NCBI GenBank assembly: GCA_037446555.1
Contig: JBBIIK010000015.1
Location: 12,581-76,580 of the forward strand
DNA from: JANWVO01 sp037446555
Lineage (GTDB): Bacteria > Acidobacteriota > Terriglobia > Bryobacterales > Bryobacteraceae
Reading direction: 5' to 3'
Length of the DNA: 64,000 nucleotides
In this document: positions 42,722-50,138 of the stretch, one piece after another
Numbering within the stretch: position 1 is the first letter of the stretch
Layout: every line of letters begins with the position of its first letter
Translations under genes and position numbers: made by a program
The notes under the pieces: model-generated
The model's database searches: none
What the model saw: only the letters and a program-made list of their open reading frames with translations
Told to the model about the DNA's origin: nothing

Positions 42722-44077
42722 GTGGTAACAGTCACAGAGAACCCATGGGAAAGCATCAAGCAGCAGTTGTCGAGGACTTTGCCGGAGGAGGCATTCCAGA
42801 ACTGGGTTGCCAGAACGGAGCTGCTGGAGGGAACAGGCGAGTGTCTTCAGGTTGCGGTGCCTGACGATTATTCGCGGATGTGGCTGGAGAAGCAGCTGGC
42901 GCCGGCGGTGGAGCAGGCACGCAAGGCGGTAGGGCTGGCGAATGTAACTATCCGGTACGTAGCGGCGCTGCGAGAGAGCGAACGAACGACTTCCGCGGCT
43001 GCGGGAGCTGTGGCTCCTTCCGGGGGAGTGTCCCGGGAAGCGACGCCCTTTCCTGACACGGCAAGCCAGCTGAATCCACGGTTCACGTTCGAGACTTTCG
43101 TGGTGGGTTCCTGCAACCAGTTCGCTCACGCGGCGGCGTGCGCGGTGGTGCGCGAGCCGGCGGCGAGGTACAACCCCCTGTTCATTTACGGCAGCAGCGG
43201 GATGGGGAAGACGCACCTGATCCAGGCGGTGGGGCGGGCGCTCCTTGACAGCCATCCTCGAATGCGGGTGGTATACACGACGGGCGAGCAATTCATGAAC
43301 GAAATGATCCAGTGCCTGCGCACGGGCAGGATGGCGTCGTTCCAGCAGCATTACCGCAGCGCAGATGCGCTGCTAATCGATGATGTCCACGTGCTGGGAG
43401 GCAAGGAGCGCACCCAAGAGGAGTTCTTCCACACATTCAACTCGCTCTACGACCACCAGAAACAGATCGTAATCTCCAGCGACCAGATCCCGAAGAACAT
43501 TCCGGGGCTGGTGGAGAGGCTGCGAACTCGTTTCGAGTGGGGTCTGATGGTGGACGTACAGCCGCCCGATCTGGAAACGAAGATGGCGATCCTCGACAAG
43601 AAGGCGGAGGCGGAGGGCATGGAACTCCCCGAGGACGTGAGGATTCTCCTGGCGACGCGCATCCGCTCGAGCGTACGGGAGTTGGAGGGCGCGCTCACGA
43701 AGCTGCTGGCGTACTCATCTGTGACGGGCGCCCCGATCAGCGTGCCGATGGCGCAGCAGGCGCTCCGGTACCTGTTGCACACGAGCGAGAAGCGGATCAC
43801 CGTGGACGCCGTCATGCGGGCCGTGGCAGAACGGTTTGGTTTGCAGCCCGCGCAGCTGAAGCAGAAGACGAACGCTCATGAGATCAGCCGCCCGCGGCAG
43901 ATTGCGATGGCGCTCTGCAAGGAACTGACCGGCGCGTCGCTCCCCGAGATCGGACGCCACTTTGGCGGCAAGCATCACACAACGGTGCTCCATGCCATCC
44001 GCAGGGTAGAGGCGATGCGCAGGGGAGATCCCGAGATCAACAGACTGATCCACAGTCTGATCGACACATTCCATTAG
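42722..44077 (+). CDS. dnaA: Chromosomal replication initiator DnaA
   Basis: A 451-residue initiator. Domain I begins near ENPWESIKQQLSRTLPEEAFQNWV; a short linker follows. The AAA+ core has NPRFTFETFVVG, Walker A IYGSSGMGKTHL, Walker B ALLIDDVHVLGGKERTQEEFFHTFN, the arginine-finger region LRTRFEWGL and sensor II VRELEGALTKLLAY. Domain IV carries the DNA-binding ELTGASLPEIGRHFGGKHHTTVLHA; the usual RDHTTV is KHHTTV here. GTG 42722 gives the standard N-terminus; GGAG lies nine bases upstream. ATG 42653 and the frame back to 42590 are less likely starts. Confidence 0.95.
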   Translation: MVTVTENPWESIKQQLSRTLPEEAFQNWVARTELLEGTGECLQVAVPDDYSRMWLEKQLAPAVEQARKAVGLANVTIRYVAALRESERTTSAAAGAVAPSGGVSREATPFPDTASQLNPRFTFETFVVGSCNQFAHAAACAVVREPAARYNPLFIYGSSGMGKTHLIQAVGRALLDSHPRMRVVYTTGEQFMNEMIQCLRTGRMASFQQHYRSADALLIDDVHVLGGKERTQEEFFHTFNSLYDHQKQIVISSDQIPKNIPGLVERLRTRFEWGLMVDVQPPDLETKMAILDKKAEAEGMELPEDVRILLATRIRSSVRELEGALTKLLAYSSVTGAPISVPMAQQALRYLLHTSEKRITVDAVMRAVAERFGLQPAQLKQKTNAHEISRPRQIAMALCKELTGASLPEIGRHFGGKHHTTVLHAIRRVEAMRRGDPEINRLIHSLIDTFH

Positions 44078-44339
44078 GCTTCCGCCGTTTTTCACAGTGC
44101 CCCCCGGAATGGAGAATGTGCGGCTGTGGAAAGACACAAGCAAGAGCGGGAGCCCAGATCCGCTGATGCCAGAAGTCACAGGATGCGAAGCGAGGAAGGC
44201 ATCGAGTTTTGTATAATTTAGGTTGGATACTGACATTTTCACAGCCCCTACGAATCCGGTAGACAGGCTTTCTTGAGTTCATTCTGAAAGATCCGAAGAA
44301 ATGCGTTGAAGCGCTGAAGCCAGAAGAAGGACGTCACGT
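44078..44339 (+). promoter_or_regulatory. dnaA-dnaN intergenic region with promoter and DnaA-box-like sites
   Basis: A 262-bp gap. TATAAT at 44212-44217 is a perfect -10 box for dnaN-gyrB, without a clear -35. DnaA-box-like sequences cluster here: TGATCCACA at 44046-44054 (one mismatch, inside the dnaA end), TTTTTCACA at 44088-44096, TGTGGAAAG at 44125-44133 and ATTTTCACA at 44235-44243. They could regulate dnaN or form a second part of a bipartite origin. Confidence 0.5.
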
Positions 44340-45455
44340 ATGGAGTTCACCGTCAGCAAGGCCGATCTCGTTCGCGAGCTGGCCCTTTCCCAAGGCGTGG
44401 TGGAGAAGAAGGCAACGCTGCCTGTGCTGTCGAACGTGCTGCTGGAGGCCGCTGACGATACAGTCACGATCTCGGCGACGGACCTGGAGCTGAACATCCG
44501 CTGCATGGCGTCGGCGCGGGTAAGCATGGCCGGGGGAGGCACGCTGCCCGCAAAGAAGCTGCTGGATTATGTCCGCCTGCTTCCGGACGATGACATCCGG
44601 GTGAAGTTCAGCGAGACGCACTGGGCGACGCTGACCTGCGGGCGGTCAAAGACGCGGATTGCCGGGATGCCGCGGGACAGCTATCCGGAGATGCCGGAGA
44701 TGCCGGAGCCGCTGGCGCAGCTGCCTGTGGGCCTGCTGACGGCGATGATCGGGAAGACGATCTTCGCCATTGCGGCGGAAGAGTCTCGCTTCACTCTGAA
44801 CGGGGCGCTGCTGCTGATGCGTTCGGGGACGTTGACGATGGTGTCAACCGACGGGCACCGCCTGGCGATGGTGGAGTATCCGAATCCGGTGGAGGTGGCC
44901 GGAGAGCACCGCGCGCTGATTCCGCGCAAGGCGATGCAGGAGCTGCAGCGGCTGGCGGCGGACGCCGGGGAGGACGGAGCGGCGCTGGACTTCGCGATGG
45001 ACGACAACCACCTGTACTTCCGGCTGGGGCGGCGTCTGCTATCTGCCAGGAAGCTGTCGGGGAACTTTCCCGAGTACGAGCGCGTGTTGCCGAAGGCGCA
45101 TGCGCACACGGTGACGCTCCAGCGTGAGGATTTCCGGGCGGCGATCGAGCGCGTGTCACAGTTTTCGGACGAGCGCTCGCGGGCGGTGAAGATCCGCTTC
45201 GCCGACAACGAGGCGACCATTCACTCCTCGCTTTCCGAGAGCGGCGAGAGCGAGGAGAGCCTGGCGGTGGAGTATGCCGGTCCATCGACCGAGATCGGCT
45301 TCAATGCCACCTACCTGCTCGACTTCCTGAGGGCGACGTCCGAACACCAGATCCAGTTCCACTTCAAGGACGCGCAGAGCGCGGGCGAGCTGACCCCTGC
45401 TGACGAGGAAGCGGGCTACCGCTACCGCTACGTCGTGATGCCCATGAGGATCTGA
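44340..45455 (+). CDS. dnaN: DNA polymerase III sliding clamp (beta subunit)
   Basis: A 371-residue clamp with three repeats of the processivity fold: domain 1 from MEFTVSKADLVRELALSQGVVEKKATLPVLSNVLLEA, domain 2 near 130-245 (VSTDGHRLAM, IPRKAMQEL), and domain 3 to the C-terminus MPMRI, which matches the usual end of MPxRl. Homodimeric ring in the replisome. GyrB follows after 14 bp without an intervening recF. The internal tandem MPEMPEP comes from a short codon repeat and is not a wider feature. Confidence 0.96.
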   Translation: MEFTVSKADLVRELALSQGVVEKKATLPVLSNVLLEAADDTVTISATDLELNIRCMASARVSMAGGGTLPAKKLLDYVRLLPDDDIRVKFSETHWATLTCGRSKTRIAGMPRDSYPEMPEMPEPLAQLPVGLLTAMIGKTIFAIAAEESRFTLNGALLLMRSGTLTMVSTDGHRLAMVEYPNPVEVAGEHRALIPRKAMQELQRLAADAGEDGAALDFAMDDNHLYFRLGRRLLSARKLSGNFPEYERVLPKAHAHTVTLQREDFRAAIERVSQFSDERSRAVKIRFADNEATIHSSLSESGESEESLAVEYAGPSTEIGFNATYLLDFLRATSEHQIQFHFKDAQSAGELTPADEEAGYRYRYVVMPMRI

Positions 45456-45469
45456 AGCGCGGCAAGCGG

Positions 45470-47920
45470 ATGAACACCCCTGAAGAGGACGGCAAGGATT
45501 TGAACCAAGCGGAAACGTACGACGGCGCGAGCATCAAGGTGCTCGAGGGGCTGGAGGCAGTACGGCTGCGTCCGGCGATGTACATCGGGTCGACGGGAGA
45601 GGCCGGGCTTCACCACCTGGTCTACGAGGTAGTGGACAACTCGGTAGACGAGGCGATGGCGGGCTTCTGCACCGACATCAAGGTGACGATCCACATTGAC
45701 GACTCGGTGACGGTGGTCGACAACGGCCGAGGCATTCCCGTGGACATGCACCCGACTGAAGGCGTGTCGGCGGCGGAAGTGGTGATGACAAAGCTCCACG
45801 CGGGGGGCAAGTTCGACTCGAACACGTACAAGGTGTCGGGCGGGCTGCACGGCGTCGGGGTGAGCTGCGTGAACGCCCTGTCAGAGTGGCTGCACCTGGA
45901 GATCTGGCGCAACGCGCACACCTGGGAGCAGGACTACGAGCGGGGCATGCCGAAGGCGCCGCTCGCACAGACGGGCAAGGCGGGCCGCAAGACGGGCACG
46001 AAGGTGACATTCAAGCCCGACCCGACGATCATGGAGGCGACGCAGTTCAATTTCGACACGCTGGCGACGCGGCTGCGCGAGCTGGCGTTTCTCAACAAGG
46101 GGCTGCGAATCACTTTGACCGACGAGCGGGTGGATCCGCCCAAGGCGCACGAGTTCTACTATTCGGGCGGAATTGCGGAATTCATCAAACACCTGAACCG
46201 GGGCAAGAACGTTCTTCATGACAAGCCGATCGTGATCGAGGGGGAGCGGGAGCTGCCAGGCGGCGGCAAGCTCACCATCGAGATCGCCCTGCAGTGGAAC
46301 GACAGCTACAGCGACCAGATTTTCAGCTTTGCGAACAACATCAACACGCGGGACGGCGGCACGCACCTGACCGGGTTCCGCACCGCGCTAACGAGAACGT
46401 TGAACGCGTGCGCGCGCTCGGCAGGGCTGCTGAAGGACATCAAGGACAGCAACCTCTCCGGCGATGACGTGATCGAGGGGCTGACGGCGGTGGTGAGCGT
46501 GAAACTGCCGCAACCGCAGTTCGAAGGGCAGACGAAGGGGAAGCTGAACTCCGACATCGGCGGCTACGTGACGCAGGTGGTGAACGAGAAGCTCACCGAG
46601 CACTTCGACAAGAACCCGGCGGTGATGAAGCGCATCATCGGGAAGGCGGTGGAGGCAGCCCGGGCGCGCGAGGCGGCGCGCAAGGCGCGTGAGCTGACGC
46701 GCCGCAAAGGGGCCCTGGATTCGGGCGGGCTGCCAGGCAAGCTCGCCGACTGCCAGGAGAAGGATCCGTCGCTGTGCGAGCTGTTCCTGGTGGAGGGCGA
46801 GAGCGCGGGAGGCACGGCAAAGAGCGGGCGCGACCGGCGGTACCAGGCGATCCTGCCGCTGAAGGGCAAGATCCTGAACGTGGAGAAGGCGCGGTATGAC
46901 AAGATGCTCAGCCACGACGAGATCCGCGCGATGATCACGGCCATCGGCACTGGGATCGGCAAGGAAGACTTCGACATCACGAAGCTGCGGTATCACAAGA
47001 TCATCCTGATGACCGATGCCGACGTGGACGGCAGCCACATCCGCACGCTGCTGCTGACGTTCTTTTTCCGGCACATGCAGGATCTGATCACGCGCGGACA
47101 TGTGTTCGTGGCGCAGCCGCCGCTGTACCGGATCAAGAAAGGGCGCAGCGAGAAGTACATCAAGAACGACCAGGAGTTTGTGCGGGAGATCCTGCGGCGC
47201 GCGACGGAGAACGTGCAGGTATTGGTGGGAGAGAACGGGGAGCACGGCAGGCTGGAGGGCGGCGAGCTGCGGAGCTTCCTGATGTCCCTGGACGAGCTGC
47301 AACAGATCTTCACGCGGCTGGAGAAGCGGCTGAGGGAGCCGCGCGTGGTGGAGGTGCTGGCGGATCCCAGCTACCCGCTGGATACCAAGGCGGATTTCGC
47401 GCACATGACGGAGCTGGAGCGGGCGGCGCAGGCGATGAGGGAAGGCGGGAAGATCCAGACTCGCGTGGAGCCGGACGAGGAACACTCGGCGTGGTGCATT
47501 GTTTACCACGACGAGTCCCACGGGGACCGCGCCATCGGCGTGGAGCTGGCCCAGCAGCCCGAATACAAGAAACTGCGGGCGCTGGCGCGCAGCACGCAGA
47601 AGTACAACAAGCCTCCGTTTACGGTCGTGAAAGAGGCGCGGCGGGAGCGGATCGAGACGTGGCGCGAGCTGATCGGCTATCTGAAGGCGGAAGGCACGCG
47701 CGACTGCACGGTGCAGCGTTACAAAGGGCTGGGCGAGATGAACCCGGAGCAACTCTGGGAGACGACGATGAACGCCGAGACGCGAACGCTGCTGGAGGTG
47801 CGGCTGGAAGACGCGGTAGAAAGCGAGGAGATCTTCACAACGCTGATGGGCGAGGACGTGGAGGCGCGGCGGAAGTTCATCGAAGACAATGCGCTGGATG
47901 TGCGCAACCTGGACGTGTAG
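45470..47920 (+). CDS. gyrB: DNA gyrase subunit B
   Basis: An 816-residue type II topoisomerase subunit. ATPase domain: EGLEAVRLRPAMYIG, NSVDEAMAG, the glycine-rich KVSGGLHGVGVSCVNALS. Transducer, then the TOPRIM part with LVEGESAGGTAKSGRDRRYQAILPLKGKILNVEKAR and the metal-binding MTDADVDGSHIRTLLLTFFFR. The C-terminal tail has QRYKGLGEMNPEQLWETTM, diagnostic of GyrB over ParE in most bacteria. Length is normal. Convergent with alr (9-bp gap). Confidence 0.96.
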   Translation: MNTPEEDGKDLNQAETYDGASIKVLEGLEAVRLRPAMYIGSTGEAGLHHLVYEVVDNSVDEAMAGFCTDIKVTIHIDDSVTVVDNGRGIPVDMHPTEGVSAAEVVMTKLHAGGKFDSNTYKVSGGLHGVGVSCVNALSEWLHLEIWRNAHTWEQDYERGMPKAPLAQTGKAGRKTGTKVTFKPDPTIMEATQFNFDTLATRLRELAFLNKGLRITLTDERVDPPKAHEFYYSGGIAEFIKHLNRGKNVLHDKPIVIEGERELPGGGKLTIEIALQWNDSYSDQIFSFANNINTRDGGTHLTGFRTALTRTLNACARSAGLLKDIKDSNLSGDDVIEGLTAVVSVKLPQPQFEGQTKGKLNSDIGGYVTQVVNEKLTEHFDKNPAVMKRIIGKAVEAARAREAARKARELTRRKGALDSGGLPGKLADCQEKDPSLCELFLVEGESAGGTAKSGRDRRYQAILPLKGKILNVEKARYDKMLSHDEIRAMITAIGTGIGKEDFDITKLRYHKIILMTDADVDGSHIRTLLLTFFFRHMQDLITRGHVFVAQPPLYRIKKGRSEKYIKNDQEFVREILRRATENVQVLVGENGEHGRLEGGELRSFLMSLDELQQIFTRLEKRLREPRVVEVLADPSYPLDTKADFAHMTELERAAQAMREGGKIQTRVEPDEEHSAWCIVYHDESHGDRAIGVELAQQPEYKKLRALARSTQKYNKPPFTVVKEARRERIETWRELIGYLKAEGTRDCTVQRYKGLGEMNPEQLWETTMNAETRTLLEVRLEDAVESEEIFTTLMGEDVEARRKFIEDNALDVRNLDV

Positions 47921-47929
47921 GCGGGCGGG

Positions 47930-49075
47930 TCAGAGATAGACGCGCGCGACGCGGTTGCCGAGCCCGCAGAGTATCACATAGGGGATGACGCCGGCTTCGC
48001 GGGCGAAATCCGCGGCGTCGTGCGAGACTGGGCCGTCGTTTCCGATCAGGGTGACGGCATCGCCGCGCCGGAGCGGCGGGCAGGCGGTGACGTCGACAGT
48101 GATGACATCCATGGAGACGGCGCCGACGATCGGCGCGCGGCAACCGGCGGCGACAACATGGCCGCGGCCGGCCAGGGTGTGAGGGACGCCGTCGGCGTAT
48201 CCGGCGGCGACGACGGCGATGCGCGACGGGCGCGGGGCGCGCCAGCGGGCGTTGTAGCCGACGGGAGCGCCGGCGGGGATCTCCTTGATCTCGACGATTC
48301 GAGCGCGCCAGTTGAGCGCGGGGCGCACTTGTACCTGAAGCTGGGGCGCGGCGCCTTGCGGCTCGGGCACGTATCCGTACAAGGACAGGCCAGCGCGGAC
48401 CATGCGGTGAAACATGGCAGAGAGCCCGTAGCAGAGGGGCGCGCTGCTGGCCAGGTGGACGAGCGGCGGGCGCAGCCCGACGTGCGCGAGTGCGGCGAGC
48501 ACCTGTTCGAAGGCGGCGCACTGTTCGCGGGTCTGCCCCGAATCGAAGTCAGCGGCTGAGGCCAGGTGCGACATGACGCCTTCCAGAGAGACATGGTGCA
48601 GTGCCTTGACGGCAGCGACGATTTCGGCGGCTTCGTCGCGAGAGCCGAGGCGGCCCATGCCTGTGTCGAGCTTGAAGTGCGCTGCGAGGCGGAGGCCAAG
48701 CGCGGCGGAGCGCTGATCGAGATCCCGCAACGCCTCGATGGAGTGCGCGGCGGGTGTGAGGCCGTGCTCGAAGAACAGATCGATCTCGGAGGGAACGAAG
48801 CCGCCCATGACGAGAATGCGGCCGCGGATGCCGGCGCGGCGGAGTTCGGCGCCTTCCGCGGCATTGCTGACGGCGAACCAGGAGGCGCCCTCCTGCTCCA
48901 GGCGCTTGGCCACCGGGACGGCGCCGTGGCCGTAGGCGTTGGCCTTCACGACGGCGCAAATTTCGGCGCCGGCGGCGGCGCGGCGAAGCTCGTGCCAGTT
49001 GGCGGCAATCTGCGTGAGCGAGACTTCAGCCCAGGTGCGGAGCGCCGGCGAGCATTCGTTCGAAGAGCCGTTCAT
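47930..49075 (-). CDS. alr: Alanine racemase
   Basis: A 381-residue PLP enzyme making D-alanine for peptidoglycan. The PLP-lysine is in AVVKANAYGHGA near 42-53, HFKLDTGMGRLG is the second signature, and the catalytic Tyr region is VGYNARWRAP followed by VAAGYADGVP. The N-terminus NGSSNECSPALRTWAEVSL is a short extension before the TIM barrel. The start lies 50 bp inside the end of the GT4 gene, so it is probably translated from the same message as the polysaccharide genes. Confidence 0.92.
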   Translation of the reverse strand: MNGSSNECSPALRTWAEVSLTQIAANWHELRRAAAGAEICAVVKANAYGHGAVPVAKRLEQEGASWFAVSNAAEGAELRRAGIRGRILVMGGFVPSEIDLFFEHGLTPAAHSIEALRDLDQRSAALGLRLAAHFKLDTGMGRLGSRDEAAEIVAAVKALHHVSLEGVMSHLASAADFDSGQTREQCAAFEQVLAALAHVGLRPPLVHLASSAPLCYGLSAMFHRMVRAGLSLYGYVPEPQGAAPQLQVQVRPALNWRARIVEIKEIPAGAPVGYNARWRAPRPSRIAVVAAGYADGVPHTLAGRGHVVAAGCRAPIVGAVSMDVITVDVTACPPLRRGDAVTLIGNDGPVSHDAADFAREAGVIPYVILCGLGNRVARVYL

Positions 49076-50126
49076 AGGCGTCGGTGACAGCCTCCCAACT
49101 GTATCGTTCCTCCACGCGGCGCATGGCTGCCTCGCCGAGACGGCGGCGTTCCGGCTCGGGCATGGCGAGTGTTTCGGAAATGAGAGCGGCCAGCGAAGCT
49201 TCGTCGTGAAAAGGGAGGGCTACGCCGCCCGCCACTTCTTCATTCTCGGGCGTGGAGAGGTAGAGAACGAGGGCGCCGCGCCCCATGGCCTCGATGAGCG
49301 CAGGATGCGTGCCGCCGACCTCTGTAGCGTGGATGTAAGCAAAGCAGTGCGACTGCAGTTCGCGATAGCCCTGGCCGTAGATGGCGCCGGGGAAGAGGAT
49401 GCGGGGATCGCGGGTATCCCGGACCTGACGGATGTAATCTTGCGCGTAGGGGGCGTCGCCGACGAGGGCCAGGCGGCGGTCCGTCCGGGCGCGCTCGTAG
49501 GCGCGGCGGACCATCAGGGGGTTGTTTTCCGGCTCGAAGCGGGTGACGTAGAGGAAGTAGCCCTCCGGCTGTAGCCCGAGTTCTCCGAGAATGGTGCGAG
49601 AAAAGACTTTGCCGGTTTCGGCGCCGTAGGGAATGAAGACGGAATTCGCGCCGTAATTTTCCCGGTAATAGCGCTGAATTTCTGCGGCGTCAGTGACAAT
49701 TACGTCAGGGCAAAACGTGGAGAGTCCCTCGGAGACGTGATACCAGAGACGGGCGAGGGCGTTCCACTTCTTGCGCTTGCGCTCGAGGCCGTCGACGTTG
49801 AGGGCGACACGGGCGCCGGCCCGGCGGGCCAGTGGCGTGAAGAGCGCGTTGGCGGCATTGCAGTACAGCGCTGCTCCGGGAGGATTGCGCATGAGATCGA
49901 AGGTCGACAGGAAGGTGTGGGCGACGGTCTCAAGATACTTGTGGCGCACGGGCGGGATGTAGCGGAGGCGGACGCCGCGCCAGAATGGCTCGGGATGCGG
50001 AGCGCGGCAGTAGACGGTGACGTCATGGCCGCGGCGGGCGAGCCGGGTGGAGAGTTCTTCGGCGAAGGTTTCGAAGCCGCCGTAGGAGGCGGGGATGCCG
50101 CGGGTGCCGAGGATGGCGATGCGCAT
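49026..50126 (-). CDS. GT4-type glycosyltransferase with DUF1972-like N-terminus
   Basis: A 366-residue GT-B enzyme. The N-terminus (MRIAILGTRGIPASYGGFETFAEELSTRLARRGHDVTVYCR) is the DUF1972/rhamnosyltransferase-like donor-independent half. The C-terminal half has YVTRFEPENN, ALVGDAPY, and HATEVGGTHPALIEAMGRGALVLY, which forms the sugar-nucleotide site. Likely role: adding rhamnose or a similar sugar in the surface polymer. ATG 50126; GTG 50132 would add two residues. It follows the rhamnosidase-like gene after 12 bp and overlaps alr by 50 bp. Confidence 0.85.
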   Translation of the reverse strand: MRIAILGTRGIPASYGGFETFAEELSTRLARRGHDVTVYCRAPHPEPFWRGVRLRYIPPVRHKYLETVAHTFLSTFDLMRNPPGAALYCNAANALFTPLARRAGARVALNVDGLERKRKKWNALARLWYHVSEGLSTFCPDVIVTDAAEIQRYYRENYGANSVFIPYGAETGKVFSRTILGELGLQPEGYFLYVTRFEPENNPLMVRRAYERARTDRRLALVGDAPYAQDYIRQVRDTRDPRILFPGAIYGQGYRELQSHCFAYIHATEVGGTHPALIEAMGRGALVLYLSTPENEEVAGGVALPFHDEASLAALISETLAMPEPERRRLGEAAMRRVEERYSWEAVTDAYERLFERMLAGAPHLG

Positions 50127-50138
50127 GAGCACCGTCTT

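Noticed and set aside
44690..44712. Tandem repeat in dnaN
   Set aside because: A two-unit codon repeat giving MPEMPEP; too short to be a functional repeat element.
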